Shown here in pieces: positions 54,956 through 63,341 of a stretch of 64,000 nt of DNA. Positions within the stretch are counted from its first letter, which is position 1. Each line of letters begins with the position of its first letter. Under the pieces are notes generated by a model. The model was not told the origin of the DNA. It was given only the letters and a program-made list of their open reading frames with translations, and ran no database searches. The DNA is taken from the NCBI GenBank assembly GCA_020632755.1, contig JACKEY010000015.1, positions 81,290 to 145,289 on the forward strand, read 5' to 3'. The position numbers and the translations under genes are program-made. This DNA is from Alphaproteobacteria bacterium. Lineage in GTDB: Bacteria > Myxococcota_A > UBA796 > UBA2385.

Positions 54956-56182
54956 ATGGCCGATCCCACGCCCGATTCCGCGACCGGCCCCGACGCTGGC
55001 CCCGACAGCGACTCCCACGCCGGCCCCGACAGCGACTCCCACGCCGGCCCTCCGACGGGTCCCGACACCGGCCCTCCGACCGACTCCTCCCCCGTCGCAG
55101 CGCCCGTCCGCGAGCTCGCCGTCGAGCTGCCGCCGCGGTGGTCCGAAGCCGCCCTGCTGTCCCTCGACCCCAACGAGTACGACTACCAGGAGTTCAAGGG
55201 CAGCCTGTGGCTGTCCAAGGACCGCGAGGTCGTGGGCGGCTTCCTGCACATGCTCAGCAAGCAGGTCAGCGCCTTCGCCAACGGCGGCGGCGGGCGGCTG
55301 TTCATCGGCATCGACGACAGCGGCGCCGTCGACGGCGGGGTCCCGGTCGATCTGAAGGGAGGAGGCACCCGGTCCTGGCTCGAGGACGTCGTGTCCGGGG
55401 TGGTCGAGCCCAAGCTCAAGAAGTTCAACGTCTTCGAGGTGCGGAGCGACGGCCCCGACAGCGCCATCCACGCCGGCCACGCCGTCTACGTCGTGGAGAT
55501 CGCCCCCAGCGAGGACGCGCCCCACCAGGCCTACGACCACCGCTACTACCTGCGCATCGCCGGCAAGAGCCGGCCGATGGGCCACATCCACATCGAAGAC
55601 GTGCTGCGCAGGACCCGCCACCCGCGGGTCCGCCTGTCCCGGGTCGGCCCCTACGGCGACGCCGAGTACATCGACACCGACCCCCGCGGCCCCAAGGCCC
55701 AGCTGTGTTTCCGGGCCTTCCTGGTCAACGAGGGCCGCAACCTGGCCCACCACGTCGGCGCCGAGATCCGCCTGCCGCGCCCGCTGGTCAACAGCGATGT
55801 GCGGGACCGCATGCTCGCCCAGGACGGCGTGGTGCTGACCCAGGACCCGGGCCAGCTCACCTTCTTCCGGTACCACCCGACCCCGCTCTTCCCGACCCAG
55901 ACGGTGTACCTGCTGCAGTTCTGGGTCGCGATGCACGGCAACAACTACGCCCAGATCCAGGACGGGGCCGCCATCCGCTGGACCGTCTACGCCGACGATG
56001 CCCCGCCCCACCAGGGCGAGCTGCCGCTGGCCCGCTTCAAGGTGGTGCGCCGCGCGCTCGGCTGGCTGCACCGCCAGGGCAGCGTGCCCGAGGGACAGAA
56101 GGCAGGGGCCGGCCCGCCGAAGCGGCGTCGCCGCAAGAAGTCCCGCCGCGGCGCCCGCAAGCCGGCCCAGAAGACGTCCTGA
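54956..56182 (+). CDS. Schlafen/AlbA_2-domain protein
   Basis: 408 aa from the ATG at 54956 (a TTG at 54947 is also in frame). The N-terminal 50 residues are low-complexity Pro/Asp/Thr with a repeated GPDSDSHA. The AlbA_2 domain spans about 75-230: NEYDYQEFKGSLWLS, VSAFANGGGGRLFIGIDDSG, VYVVEIAPSEDAPHQA and YYLRIAGKSRPM. These match Schlafen-type putative nucleic-acid-binding proteins. The C-terminal part has beta strands and ends in a Lys/Arg-rich tail (KRRRRKKSRRGARK) that should bind nucleic acid. Bacterial AlbA_2 proteins occur as regulators and in some defence loci; no defence genes are adjacent here. Confidence 0.85.
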   Translation: MADPTPDSATGPDAGPDSDSHAGPDSDSHAGPPTGPDTGPPTDSSPVAAPVRELAVELPPRWSEAALLSLDPNEYDYQEFKGSLWLSKDREVVGGFLHMLSKQVSAFANGGGGRLFIGIDDSGAVDGGVPVDLKGGGTRSWLEDVVSGVVEPKLKKFNVFEVRSDGPDSAIHAGHAVYVVEIAPSEDAPHQAYDHRYYLRIAGKSRPMGHIHIEDVLRRTRHPRVRLSRVGPYGDAEYIDTDPRGPKAQLCFRAFLVNEGRNLAHHVGAEIRLPRPLVNSDVRDRMLAQDGVVLTQDPGQLTFFRYHPTPLFPTQTVYLLQFWVAMHGNNYAQIQDGAAIRWTVYADDAPPHQGELPLARFKVVRRALGWLHRQGSVPEGQKAGAGPPKRRRRKKSRRGARKPAQKTS

Positions 56183-56216
56183 GCCGGGCTATGGTGCGCC
56201 GGTCGGAGGACTGCGC

Positions 56217-58145
56217 ATGATCTTCATACTCGCGGCGCTCGCCTGCTCGAGCGGCAAGGACAGCGGAGCCGCCGGCGGCGACAGCGCGGGCAGCGACCCG
56301 GGGCCGATGACGCCGTGCAACCCGGTGGACGACGGGCACTGCATGCTGCCCTTCCCGAGCGACTTCCAGACGGTCGCCGACGACAGCACGCCGACCGGGC
56401 GCCGGCTGGCGCTCGATGCGTCGGTCATGCCGACCAACATCAACGGCGTCGTGATGGCGCCGGAGTTCTGGAACGAGATGGACGGCTTCTCGACCGTCGG
56501 CATGATGCTGGCCTGGCTGCCGGGCGCGACGACCGAGGGGCTGCCGACCTGGCAGGACCTGGATCGGGTCGACGACCCCGACGTGGGCTCGCTGCTCATC
56601 GACACCGAGACCGGCGAGCGGGTGCCGCACTACGTCGAGCGGGCCGCCTTCCCCGAAGACACCAGCCGGGCGCTGCTGACCCTGCGGCCGGTCGTGCCGC
56701 TGCACCCCGGCCGCACCTACGTCGTCGGCCTGCGCGGGCTGGTCGACGGGTCCGGCGCCCTGGTCGACAGCCCCGACGGCTTCGCCGTGCTGCGCGACGG
56801 GGCGGCCACCGACGATCCCGATCTGCTGGGCCAGCGCGACCGCTACGAAGACATCGTCTTCCCGACGCTGGAGGCCGCCGGCGTCGACCGCGCGTCGCTG
56901 CAGCTGGCCTGGAGCTACACGACCGCCAGCAAGCAGGCCAGCCTGGGCCGGGCGCTCTGGCTGCGGGACAGCGCGCTGGCCTGGGCCGACGAGCACGGGC
57001 TGGCCTACACGGTCGAGAGCACGACGGACAGCGCCTGTGGGGACGGCGACACCATCGCCCGCACCCTGACCGGCACCTTCACCGCCCCGCTGTACCTGAC
57101 CGAGGACGCGCCGGGCACCGTGCTGACCCGCGACGCCGACGGCTGGCCCTACGAGAACGGCACCACCGAGGTCGAGTACACCCTGCGCGTGCCCTGCTCG
57201 CTGGTCACCGGCGCGCGGCCCGGCGGCCTGATGCAGTTCGGCCACGGCCTGCTGGGCGACCAGAGCGAGGTCTACAGCGGGTCCCTGGCCGAGCTGGCCG
57301 ACGAAGCCGGCTACCTGCTGGGCGCGGTCGACTGGACCGGCATGAAGAAGCAGGACCGCGGCGCCATCACGCTGATGATCAGCCAGGACCCCGGCCGGTT
57401 CGCCATCATCCCCGAACGCACCCTGCAGGGCTTCGTCGAGCACGCCCTGTTCACGCGGCTCGTGACCGGGCCCCTGGCCGAGGATCCGCTGCTGATGGAG
57501 GGCGAGGTCTCGCTGGTCGACCCCGACGACGTCGTGTTCTACGGCATCTCGCAGGGGGCCGTCATCGGCGGCGGCTTCGCGGCCCTGTCCACCGACGTGG
57601 ACCGGGTGCTGCTCGGCGTGCCCGGCGCGCCCTTCACCCTGCTGCTCGAGCGGAGCGACGGCTTCCTGCCCTTCCTGCAGATCCTGGAGGGGCTGTACGA
57701 GGATCCCGCCGAGATCAGCATCCTCATCGGCCTGATGCAGACGCTCTGGGACCCGGGCGAAGCCGCCGGCTACCTGCGCTACATGAACGAGGAGCCCCTC
57801 GACGACCACACGCAGCCGAAGGAGGCGCTGATGGTCGCGGGCCTGGCGGACGCCCTGGTGCCGGCGCTCGGCGCCCACGTGATGGCCCGGTCCTACGGCG
57901 CGACCCTGCTGACCCCCGCGCCCCGGTCGGTCTACGGCCTGCCCGAGGCCGACGAGGTGCACGGCAGCGCCCTGCTCGAGCTGGACTTCGGCTACGAGCT
58001 GCCCGTCGAGCCCGTGCCCGCCGACGTCGACAACGCCGTGCACTGGAGCGTCACCGGCCGCGACACCGTGCGCGCCCTGATGGTGCAGTGGCTCGTCGAC
58101 GAGACCGCGACCAACCCCTGTGACGGCGTCTGCGACCCGGACTGA
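56217..58145 (+). CDS. Lipoprotein with an alpha/beta-hydrolase-like domain
   Basis: 642 aa; GGAGGA six bases before the ATG. The lipobox is LAALAC (Cys10). The N-terminal half (about 40-330) is beta-rich with an Ig-like segment (LLTLRPVVPLHPGRTYVVGLRG). The second half contains a nucleophile elbow GISQG in VVFYGISQGAVIGGGFAAL and MQFGHGLLGDQSEV as a likely oxyanion strand. LMVAGLADALVPALGAHVMA could hold the acid and HGSALLELDFG the His. It resembles large myxobacterial surface hydrolases of unknown substrate. Confidence 0.82.
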   Translation: MIFILAALACSSGKDSGAAGGDSAGSDPGPMTPCNPVDDGHCMLPFPSDFQTVADDSTPTGRRLALDASVMPTNINGVVMAPEFWNEMDGFSTVGMMLAWLPGATTEGLPTWQDLDRVDDPDVGSLLIDTETGERVPHYVERAAFPEDTSRALLTLRPVVPLHPGRTYVVGLRGLVDGSGALVDSPDGFAVLRDGAATDDPDLLGQRDRYEDIVFPTLEAAGVDRASLQLAWSYTTASKQASLGRALWLRDSALAWADEHGLAYTVESTTDSACGDGDTIARTLTGTFTAPLYLTEDAPGTVLTRDADGWPYENGTTEVEYTLRVPCSLVTGARPGGLMQFGHGLLGDQSEVYSGSLAELADEAGYLLGAVDWTGMKKQDRGAITLMISQDPGRFAIIPERTLQGFVEHALFTRLVTGPLAEDPLLMEGEVSLVDPDDVVFYGISQGAVIGGGFAALSTDVDRVLLGVPGAPFTLLLERSDGFLPFLQILEGLYEDPAEISILIGLMQTLWDPGEAAGYLRYMNEEPLDDHTQPKEALMVAGLADALVPALGAHVMARSYGATLLTPAPRSVYGLPEADEVHGSALLELDFGYELPVEPVPADVDNAVHWSVTGRDTVRALMVQWLVDETATNPCDGVCDPD

Positions 58146-58151
58146 GCGGGC

Positions 58152-59057
58152 CTACCAGCTGTGCATCCCGAGCGGCTGGCGGTCGGGGTGCTCGACCATC
58201 GCCTCGAGCGCTTCCCAGAGCTGCTCGGCCAGCTGCAGATCGTAGCTGGCCTCGTGCCCGGCGTGCAGCTCGTCGCGCCGGTAGAAGGCGCCGGTCACGT
58301 GCAGGTCCGCGTCGCAGCACAGCCGCAGCACCGGGGCGGCCCCCTGCTCGGGGCTGTGGAAGGCCGGTCGGGCCACCGTGTGGGCGGCGACCCGCGCCAG
58401 CCAGGGCGCGTCCTGCAGGGCGTCGGTCAGCACGGGGCCCGGGTGCACGGCGTTGACCCGGATGTCGTCGGGGAACAGTCCGCGGGCCCAGGCCCTTGCC
58501 AGGACGACCCGGGCCAGCTGGGCCTGCGCGTTGGCCGTGGCCGCGTCGTAGGCGCGATCCGCGAAGTGCAGGTCGTCGAGGTCGAGGGTCCCGCGCAGGT
58601 GGTAGATGCCGGCCAGCTGCACGATCCGGGCGTGGCCGCGCAGCTCGGCCGCACTGCGCAGCAGCGGCACCAGCCGGTGGGTCAGCAGCCAGGGCCCCAG
58701 CACGTCGACGGCGAAGGTGCGCTCGACGCCCTGGTCGGTCAGCTCGCGGTCCTGGGGGTAGACGCCGGCGTTGTGCACCAGCACGTCGATGCCGTCTTCG
58801 TCGGACAGGAGCGCGACGGCGGTCGCCTCGACGGCGGCGATGTCCGAGAGATCACAGGGAACGAGCACCACCTCGCCGCCGCCCTCGGCCGACAGCTCGC
58901 GGGCGGCCTCGGCCCCGCGCCCCGCGTCCCGGCACAAGAGCAGGGTGCGGGCGCCGGCCCGGACCAGCCCGCGGGCGATCTCGAGCCCGATGCCGCGGTT
59001 GGCGCCGGTCACCAGCGCGGTGCGTCCGTCCAGGTCGTACAGGGGCAGTCGGTCCAT
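58152..59057 (-). CDS. SDR-fold protein lacking the catalytic triad
   Basis: 301 aa. The Rossmann motif TGANRGIG (17-24) and VLVHNAGVY are intact, and the layout is that of retinol-dehydrogenase-like SDRs, including VNAVHPGPV. Where relatives have a catalytic Ser in NVSS, this protein has QLAG. Where they have the YxxxK active site just before a Leu-Ala, it has ANAQAQLAR, so both Tyr and Lys are replaced. It should still bind NAD(P) but not act as a normal dehydrogenase. It is convergent with the lipoprotein hydrolase (six-base gap). Confidence 0.87.
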   Translation of the reverse strand: MDRLPLYDLDGRTALVTGANRGIGLEIARGLVRAGARTLLLCRDAGRGAEAARELSAEGGGEVVLVPCDLSDIAAVEATAVALLSDEDGIDVLVHNAGVYPQDRELTDQGVERTFAVDVLGPWLLTHRLVPLLRSAAELRGHARIVQLAGIYHLRGTLDLDDLHFADRAYDAATANAQAQLARVVLARAWARGLFPDDIRVNAVHPGPVLTDALQDAPWLARVAAHTVARPAFHSPEQGAAPVLRLCCDADLHVTGAFYRRDELHAGHEASYDLQLAEQLWEALEAMVEHPDRQPLGMHSW

Positions 59058-59081
59058 GCCCCGATCATAGGCCCCGCACGC

Positions 59082-60257
59082 TCAGGTCCACCCCGGCCGC
59101 GCCGCCATGTCGCGGCCCTTGCCCTGGAACCGTCCGCCGCGGCCGCCTCCGCGACCGCCGACCGCCTCGGCCAGGCGGGCCCCGGCCTCGGCCACCCACG
59201 CCTCCGGCCCGACCACCAGGAACACGCCCTCGCCCCCACCGACACTCCCGCCCCCGGTCAGGACGTAGCGGCCATCGGGATCCGCGGCCTGGGCCACCGC
59301 CGCGATGCGGGTGAGCAGCGCCATGTCGGCCTCGTCCCGGTGCAGCGCGCGCACGGCGGCGGGATCGCGGGCCAGGGTGGCGCCCAGCAGCTCGGCCAGC
59401 TCGCCCAGCAGCGCCTTCTCGCGGCGGGCCCCGGCCTTCGCGCCGTCCAGCAGCCGATGCACGGCGTCGACGTGCTCGGCAGGGCCGCAGGTCAGCGCCT
59501 CGGACAGGGCCTGGGTGCGGTCGCGGGCCTCGTCCAGCGCGGCCAGGGCGCGGCCGCCCGCGATGAAGTGCAGCCGGCTGCCACCCTTGTGGCGCTCGGT
59601 GCGGCCCAGATGGACCAGCTGCAGTTGCGACAGCCGCGCCACGTGGGTGCCGCCGCAGGTGTTCAGGTCCAGCCCCTCGATGCCGACGAGCCGCACCGCG
59701 CCTTCGTGGCCGTCCGGCAGGCCGCGGCTGCGCACGTCCAGCGCCCCGTACTCCTCCACCGACACCGCCCGGTGCGTGACGGCGCGATCTGCCCGGACCT
59801 CGGCGTCGACCCAGGCCTGCAGGCGCGCCCGGTCCTCGTCCGACAGCGGCCCGTCCAGGTCGATGGTGCTGACGTCCTCGCCCAGGTGGAAGCCCACGGT
59901 GGCCAGCGACAGCCGGTCCTGGGCGACCGCGGTGACCAGGTGCTGGGCCGTGTGCTGCTGCATGTGATCGAAGCGGCGGGCCCAGTCGACGACGACCTCG
60001 GCGGGACCGGGGGCCACAGCACCCAGGGCGACGCAGGCCACGCCGCCCGGCGCCTTCTGGGTGTCGACGACGGCGACGCCAGCGACCGTGCCGTGGTCGG
60101 GCGGCTGGCCCCCGCCCTCTGGGTAGAGCACGCTGTCGTCCAGCAGCAGATCGTAGCGGCCGTCCTCGCGGGCGGTGCAGGAGAGCACGGTGCTCTGGCC
60201 GGTGCGGGCCTGGGGGTCGCGCTGGCAGGACAGCAGGGAAGCGGCGAGGGGGGACAC
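59082..60257 (-). CDS. Alanyl-tRNA editing protein (AlaX type)
   Basis: 391 aa from the GTG at 60257 with GGAGG upstream. The zinc-binding editing site is HMQQHTAQHL and NTCGGTHV. PEGGGQPPDHG is the N-terminal AlaX signature. A C-terminal DHHA1-like domain (LTGGGSVGGGEGVF, GRGGGRGGRF) is present, so this is a long AlaX-L type. It hydrolyses Ser- or Gly-tRNA(Ala). Confidence 0.91.
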   Translation of the reverse strand: MSPLAASLLSCQRDPQARTGQSTVLSCTAREDGRYDLLLDDSVLYPEGGGQPPDHGTVAGVAVVDTQKAPGGVACVALGAVAPGPAEVVVDWARRFDHMQQHTAQHLVTAVAQDRLSLATVGFHLGEDVSTIDLDGPLSDEDRARLQAWVDAEVRADRAVTHRAVSVEEYGALDVRSRGLPDGHEGAVRLVGIEGLDLNTCGGTHVARLSQLQLVHLGRTERHKGGSRLHFIAGGRALAALDEARDRTQALSEALTCGPAEHVDAVHRLLDGAKAGARREKALLGELAELLGATLARDPAAVRALHRDEADMALLTRIAAVAQAADPDGRYVLTGGGSVGGGEGVFLVVGPEAWVAEAGARLAEAVGGRGGGRGGRFQGKGRDMAARPGWT

Positions 60258-60342
60258 GGGACCTCCGGAAGGGGCGGCGGGTGCTCGGGGGTTACCTGGG
60301 TCCGTGCGGGCCGGCGAGTCCGCGACCGCCCCTGGAGACCGC

Positions 60343-61104
60343 ATGCTGTCCCTCCTGCTCACCCTGGCCGCCCCCGCCATGGCCGGTGACCTGGCCGTCA
60401 CCCTCGATCCCGGCGTGGTCGCCGACTACCGCGGCGCCTTCGCCCTGTACGTGGGCGACGACTACAACGGCAAGCTGCAGGTCCAGGGCAACGAGACCGC
60501 CACCGACGGCGCCGAGCTCGTGGTGACCTTCACCCAGCTCGGCTCGCTCGAGGACGTGACCTGGAAGGAGCAGATCGAGCTCGACAAGAAGGGCCACATC
60601 GTCCGCATCCACCGCGAGCGCGGCATGGGCGGCCGGACCCTGACCGTCGACAAGAAGGGCCGCATCACCGAGGTCACCGAGTCGGAAGAGCTGCTCGACG
60701 ACAGCAAGCCCAAGGACCAGAGCTGGGACCCGCCGGCCGAGCAGCTCATCAACCCCCACCTGCTGCTGCCCGTGCTGCCGACCCTGGCCAGCCAGGGCCC
60801 CCAGAAGGGCGACCTGTGGGAGGGCCGGCTCATCGACGCCACGGTGCGCGGCTTCCCGACCGCCAAGCTGCAGTGGCAGGGCCCGATGGCCGCCGGCGAG
60901 GTCGTCGCGCTCCAGCGCGAGGTCGGCCCGACCCAGGCCTACGTCATCAAGGACGGCGCCGTCATCTCGATCGTCGTGCAGTCCGCCGGCATCCAGTGGG
61001 TCGCGGCCCCGCCCGAGCAGCTCGACCAGCTGCACGAGCAGGAGACCATCCGCCGCCAGAAGCTGCGCATGCTGGAACAGGAGAAGGCCCGGCGCGCGCA
61101 GTAG
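60343..61104 (+). CDS. Exported protein of unknown function
   Basis: 253 aa; CTGGAG before the ATG. The signal peptide is MLSLLLTLAAPAMA. The mature part is beta-rich (LQVQGNETATDGAELVVTF, HIVRIHRERGMGG) with a Gln/Arg-rich C-terminal helix (LHEQETIRRQKLRMLEQEKA). No family recognised; the strand pattern is like lipoprotein-carrier or outer-membrane accessory proteins. Confidence 0.75.
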   Translation: MLSLLLTLAAPAMAGDLAVTLDPGVVADYRGAFALYVGDDYNGKLQVQGNETATDGAELVVTFTQLGSLEDVTWKEQIELDKKGHIVRIHRERGMGGRTLTVDKKGRITEVTESEELLDDSKPKDQSWDPPAEQLINPHLLLPVLPTLASQGPQKGDLWEGRLIDATVRGFPTAKLQWQGPMAAGEVVALQREVGPTQAYVIKDGAVISIVVQSAGIQWVAAPPEQLDQLHEQETIRRQKLRMLEQEKARRAQ

Positions 61105-61125
61105 CGGCGCCGGCGCAGGCGTCGC

Positions 61126-63279
61126 TCAGAGCACCTTCTTGCCCGCCACCCGGTTCATGATCCGGCTGTAGGCCAGCAGCACGAAGAAGATGAGCACGGC
61201 GTAGGCCGAGGCGTAGCCGTAGCGGTGACCGCGCGTGAAGGCCCAGCGGTAGGCTTCCGAGATCAGGATCTCGGTGGCGCCGTCGGGCTCGCCGCCGGAC
61301 ACCAGGTAGATGATGTTGAACATGTTGAAGGTCCACACGCTGCCCAGGATCACGGCGGGCAGCAGGGCGGGCTTCAAGAGCGGCAGGGTCACGTGGCGGA
61401 ACCGCTGCCAGCCGGTGGCGCCGTCGACCTCGGCGGCCTGTTCCAGGTCGCGGGGGATGGACTGCAGCGCGCCCAGCGTGACCACCATCATGAACGGGAA
61501 GCCGAGCCAGGTGTTGGTCGCCAGGTTGGCCGCAAAGGCCGTGCTGAACTGGCTGAACCACGACACGGCGCCGATGCCGACCCACTCCAGGAAGCCGTTG
61601 ATGGCCCCGAACTGGCGGTGGAACATGCCCTTCCAGATGAGGGCGGTGATGTAGTTGGGCACGGCCCACGGCAGGATGAGCAGCACCCGGTAGACGCCAC
61701 GCAGCTGCAGCCAGGGCTCGCGCAGCAGCATGGCCAGGGCGATGCCGATGGACACGTGCAGGAACACGTTCGCGGCGGTCCACAGGATGGTGACGCCGAG
61801 GGTGAACCAGAAGGACAGCGGCGACGAGAGCGGCCAGTCGCGGGCCAGGGCGATGTCCAGGAAGTTGGCCAGCCCGACGAAGGTGAAGCTGCCGTCGCGG
61901 TGGGCGAACAGGCTGACGGTGGCGCCGACCACGAAGGGCACGACGACCAGCAGGGCCATCGCGACGGCGGCGGGCGCGACGTAGGCGTAGGCGAAGCGCC
62001 ACTGCGCGATGCGGCGGCGGGCCCGCCAGGCGGTCGGGCCGAACCAGCCGAAGAAGCCCACGGCAGCGAGGCCGACGGTCACCAGGTAGGGCACGGGGCT
62101 CGCTTCCGGCGGCGGGGGCCGGCTGACGATGTCGTACTCCTGCTGGGCGGCCCGCACGGCGGCGTCGGGGGTCAGCGCGCCCCGGGTCACCCGGCGCAGG
62201 GCGCGGGCCTGGGGTTCCCAGGTGGCCTGCATCTCCGGGCGGTTGGGCATCGGCACGGCGGCGTCGAGCTGGGCGCGGAAGGCGGACAGCACGCGGTCGT
62301 CGGCGACGGCGGGCTCGGCGGCGGCCGACAGGGTGGCGACGGCCTGGCGCCCGTCGGTGGCCCGGCGCAGGGCGGCGTCGTGGCCCGCCAGGAAACGCGC
62401 GACGGCGCGGGCTTCGTCGGGGTGCTTCGCGAAGGCGCTGACGAAGGCGCCGTCGACCGTCAGGTAGGGGGCGGCGCGCTCGCCGGTGGCCGAGACGACG
62501 GGCAGCGGCGCGATCTCGAAGGGCACGTCGGCCGCGACCTCGCCCAGGAACCACGGTCCGCTGATGACCATGGCGGCCCGGCCCTGGTTGAACAGGTCGG
62601 TCACCAGCACGCTGGTGGGCTCTTCGGGCAACAGCCCCCGGTCCTGCAGGCCGACCACCCAGGCCAGCGCCTCGGCGTTGCCGGGCTGGTCGAGGGCGAC
62701 CACGTCCCCGTCGAACACTCCGCCGCCGAAGCCGTGCATCCACGGCGCGTGGAAGTAGGCGTCGGTGTGCACATAGGCCAGGCCGTAGGCGCCGTCGCCG
62801 GTCAGGCCGGGCAGCATCGCCTCGAGAGCGTCGGTGTCCTGCGGGGCGGCGGACACCAGGTCCGTGTTCACGAACAGGGCCAGGCACTTGTAGGCCAGCG
62901 GCAGGCCCCACAGGCGCCCGTCGTAGGTCATGGCGTCGACGGTGGTCGGGTGCAGGTCGGCGACGTCTTCGGTCGCGGGCAGGGGCGCGACCAGGCCGGT
63001 GCCCTTCCAGGCGCCGATGCGCTCGTGCGCGGCGATGAACAGGTCCGGCCCGTTGCCGCGCGGGGCCGCCGCCTCGAGCTTGCTGAAGAAGCTGTCGTAG
63101 GGGACGGCCAGCGGCGCGACCCGCACGTCGGGGTGCGCTGCGGACCACTCCTCGAGCAGCGCCTCGACCGCGGCCCGCTCCTCGCCCCGGTAGGCGTGCC
63201 ACACGGTCACCTCCACCGGCTCGGCGAAGGCGCGCGGGCCGAGGGCGGAGAGCAGCAGCAGGAGCAGGGCGGCGACCAT
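61126..63279 (-). CDS. MalE-MalF fusion: maltose-type binding protein joined to its permease
   Basis: 717 aa from the ATG at 63279. The signal peptide is MVAALLLLLLSALGPRAFA. Residues about 20-390 form an extracellular solute-binding domain (VEVTVWHAYRGEERAAVEAL, LPLAYKCLALFVNTDLV, GRAAMVISGPWFLGEV), the MalE pattern. A Pro-rich linker leads to a first helix near 395. Then comes a MalF permease with about eight helices and the EAA loop DLEQAAEVDGATGWQRFRHV (about 610). The fusion would tether one binding domain to each transporter. Its partner MalG is at 53700-54563; malK is not in the window. Confidence 0.92.
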   Translation of the reverse strand: MVAALLLLLLSALGPRAFAEPVEVTVWHAYRGEERAAVEALLEEWSAAHPDVRVAPLAVPYDSFFSKLEAAAPRGNGPDLFIAAHERIGAWKGTGLVAPLPATEDVADLHPTTVDAMTYDGRLWGLPLAYKCLALFVNTDLVSAAPQDTDALEAMLPGLTGDGAYGLAYVHTDAYFHAPWMHGFGGGVFDGDVVALDQPGNAEALAWVVGLQDRGLLPEEPTSVLVTDLFNQGRAAMVISGPWFLGEVAADVPFEIAPLPVVSATGERAAPYLTVDGAFVSAFAKHPDEARAVARFLAGHDAALRRATDGRQAVATLSAAAEPAVADDRVLSAFRAQLDAAVPMPNRPEMQATWEPQARALRRVTRGALTPDAAVRAAQQEYDIVSRPPPPEASPVPYLVTVGLAAVGFFGWFGPTAWRARRRIAQWRFAYAYVAPAAVAMALLVVVPFVVGATVSLFAHRDGSFTFVGLANFLDIALARDWPLSSPLSFWFTLGVTILWTAANVFLHVSIGIALAMLLREPWLQLRGVYRVLLILPWAVPNYITALIWKGMFHRQFGAINGFLEWVGIGAVSWFSQFSTAFAANLATNTWLGFPFMMVVTLGALQSIPRDLEQAAEVDGATGWQRFRHVTLPLLKPALLPAVILGSVWTFNMFNIIYLVSGGEPDGATEILISEAYRWAFTRGHRYGYASAYAVLIFFVLLAYSRIMNRVAGKKVL

Positions 63280-63341
63280 GGCGCGCCAGCATAGGTCGCT
63301 TCCCCTCCGGCGTGCACCGGGCGGGGCTAAGCTGCCGGGCG

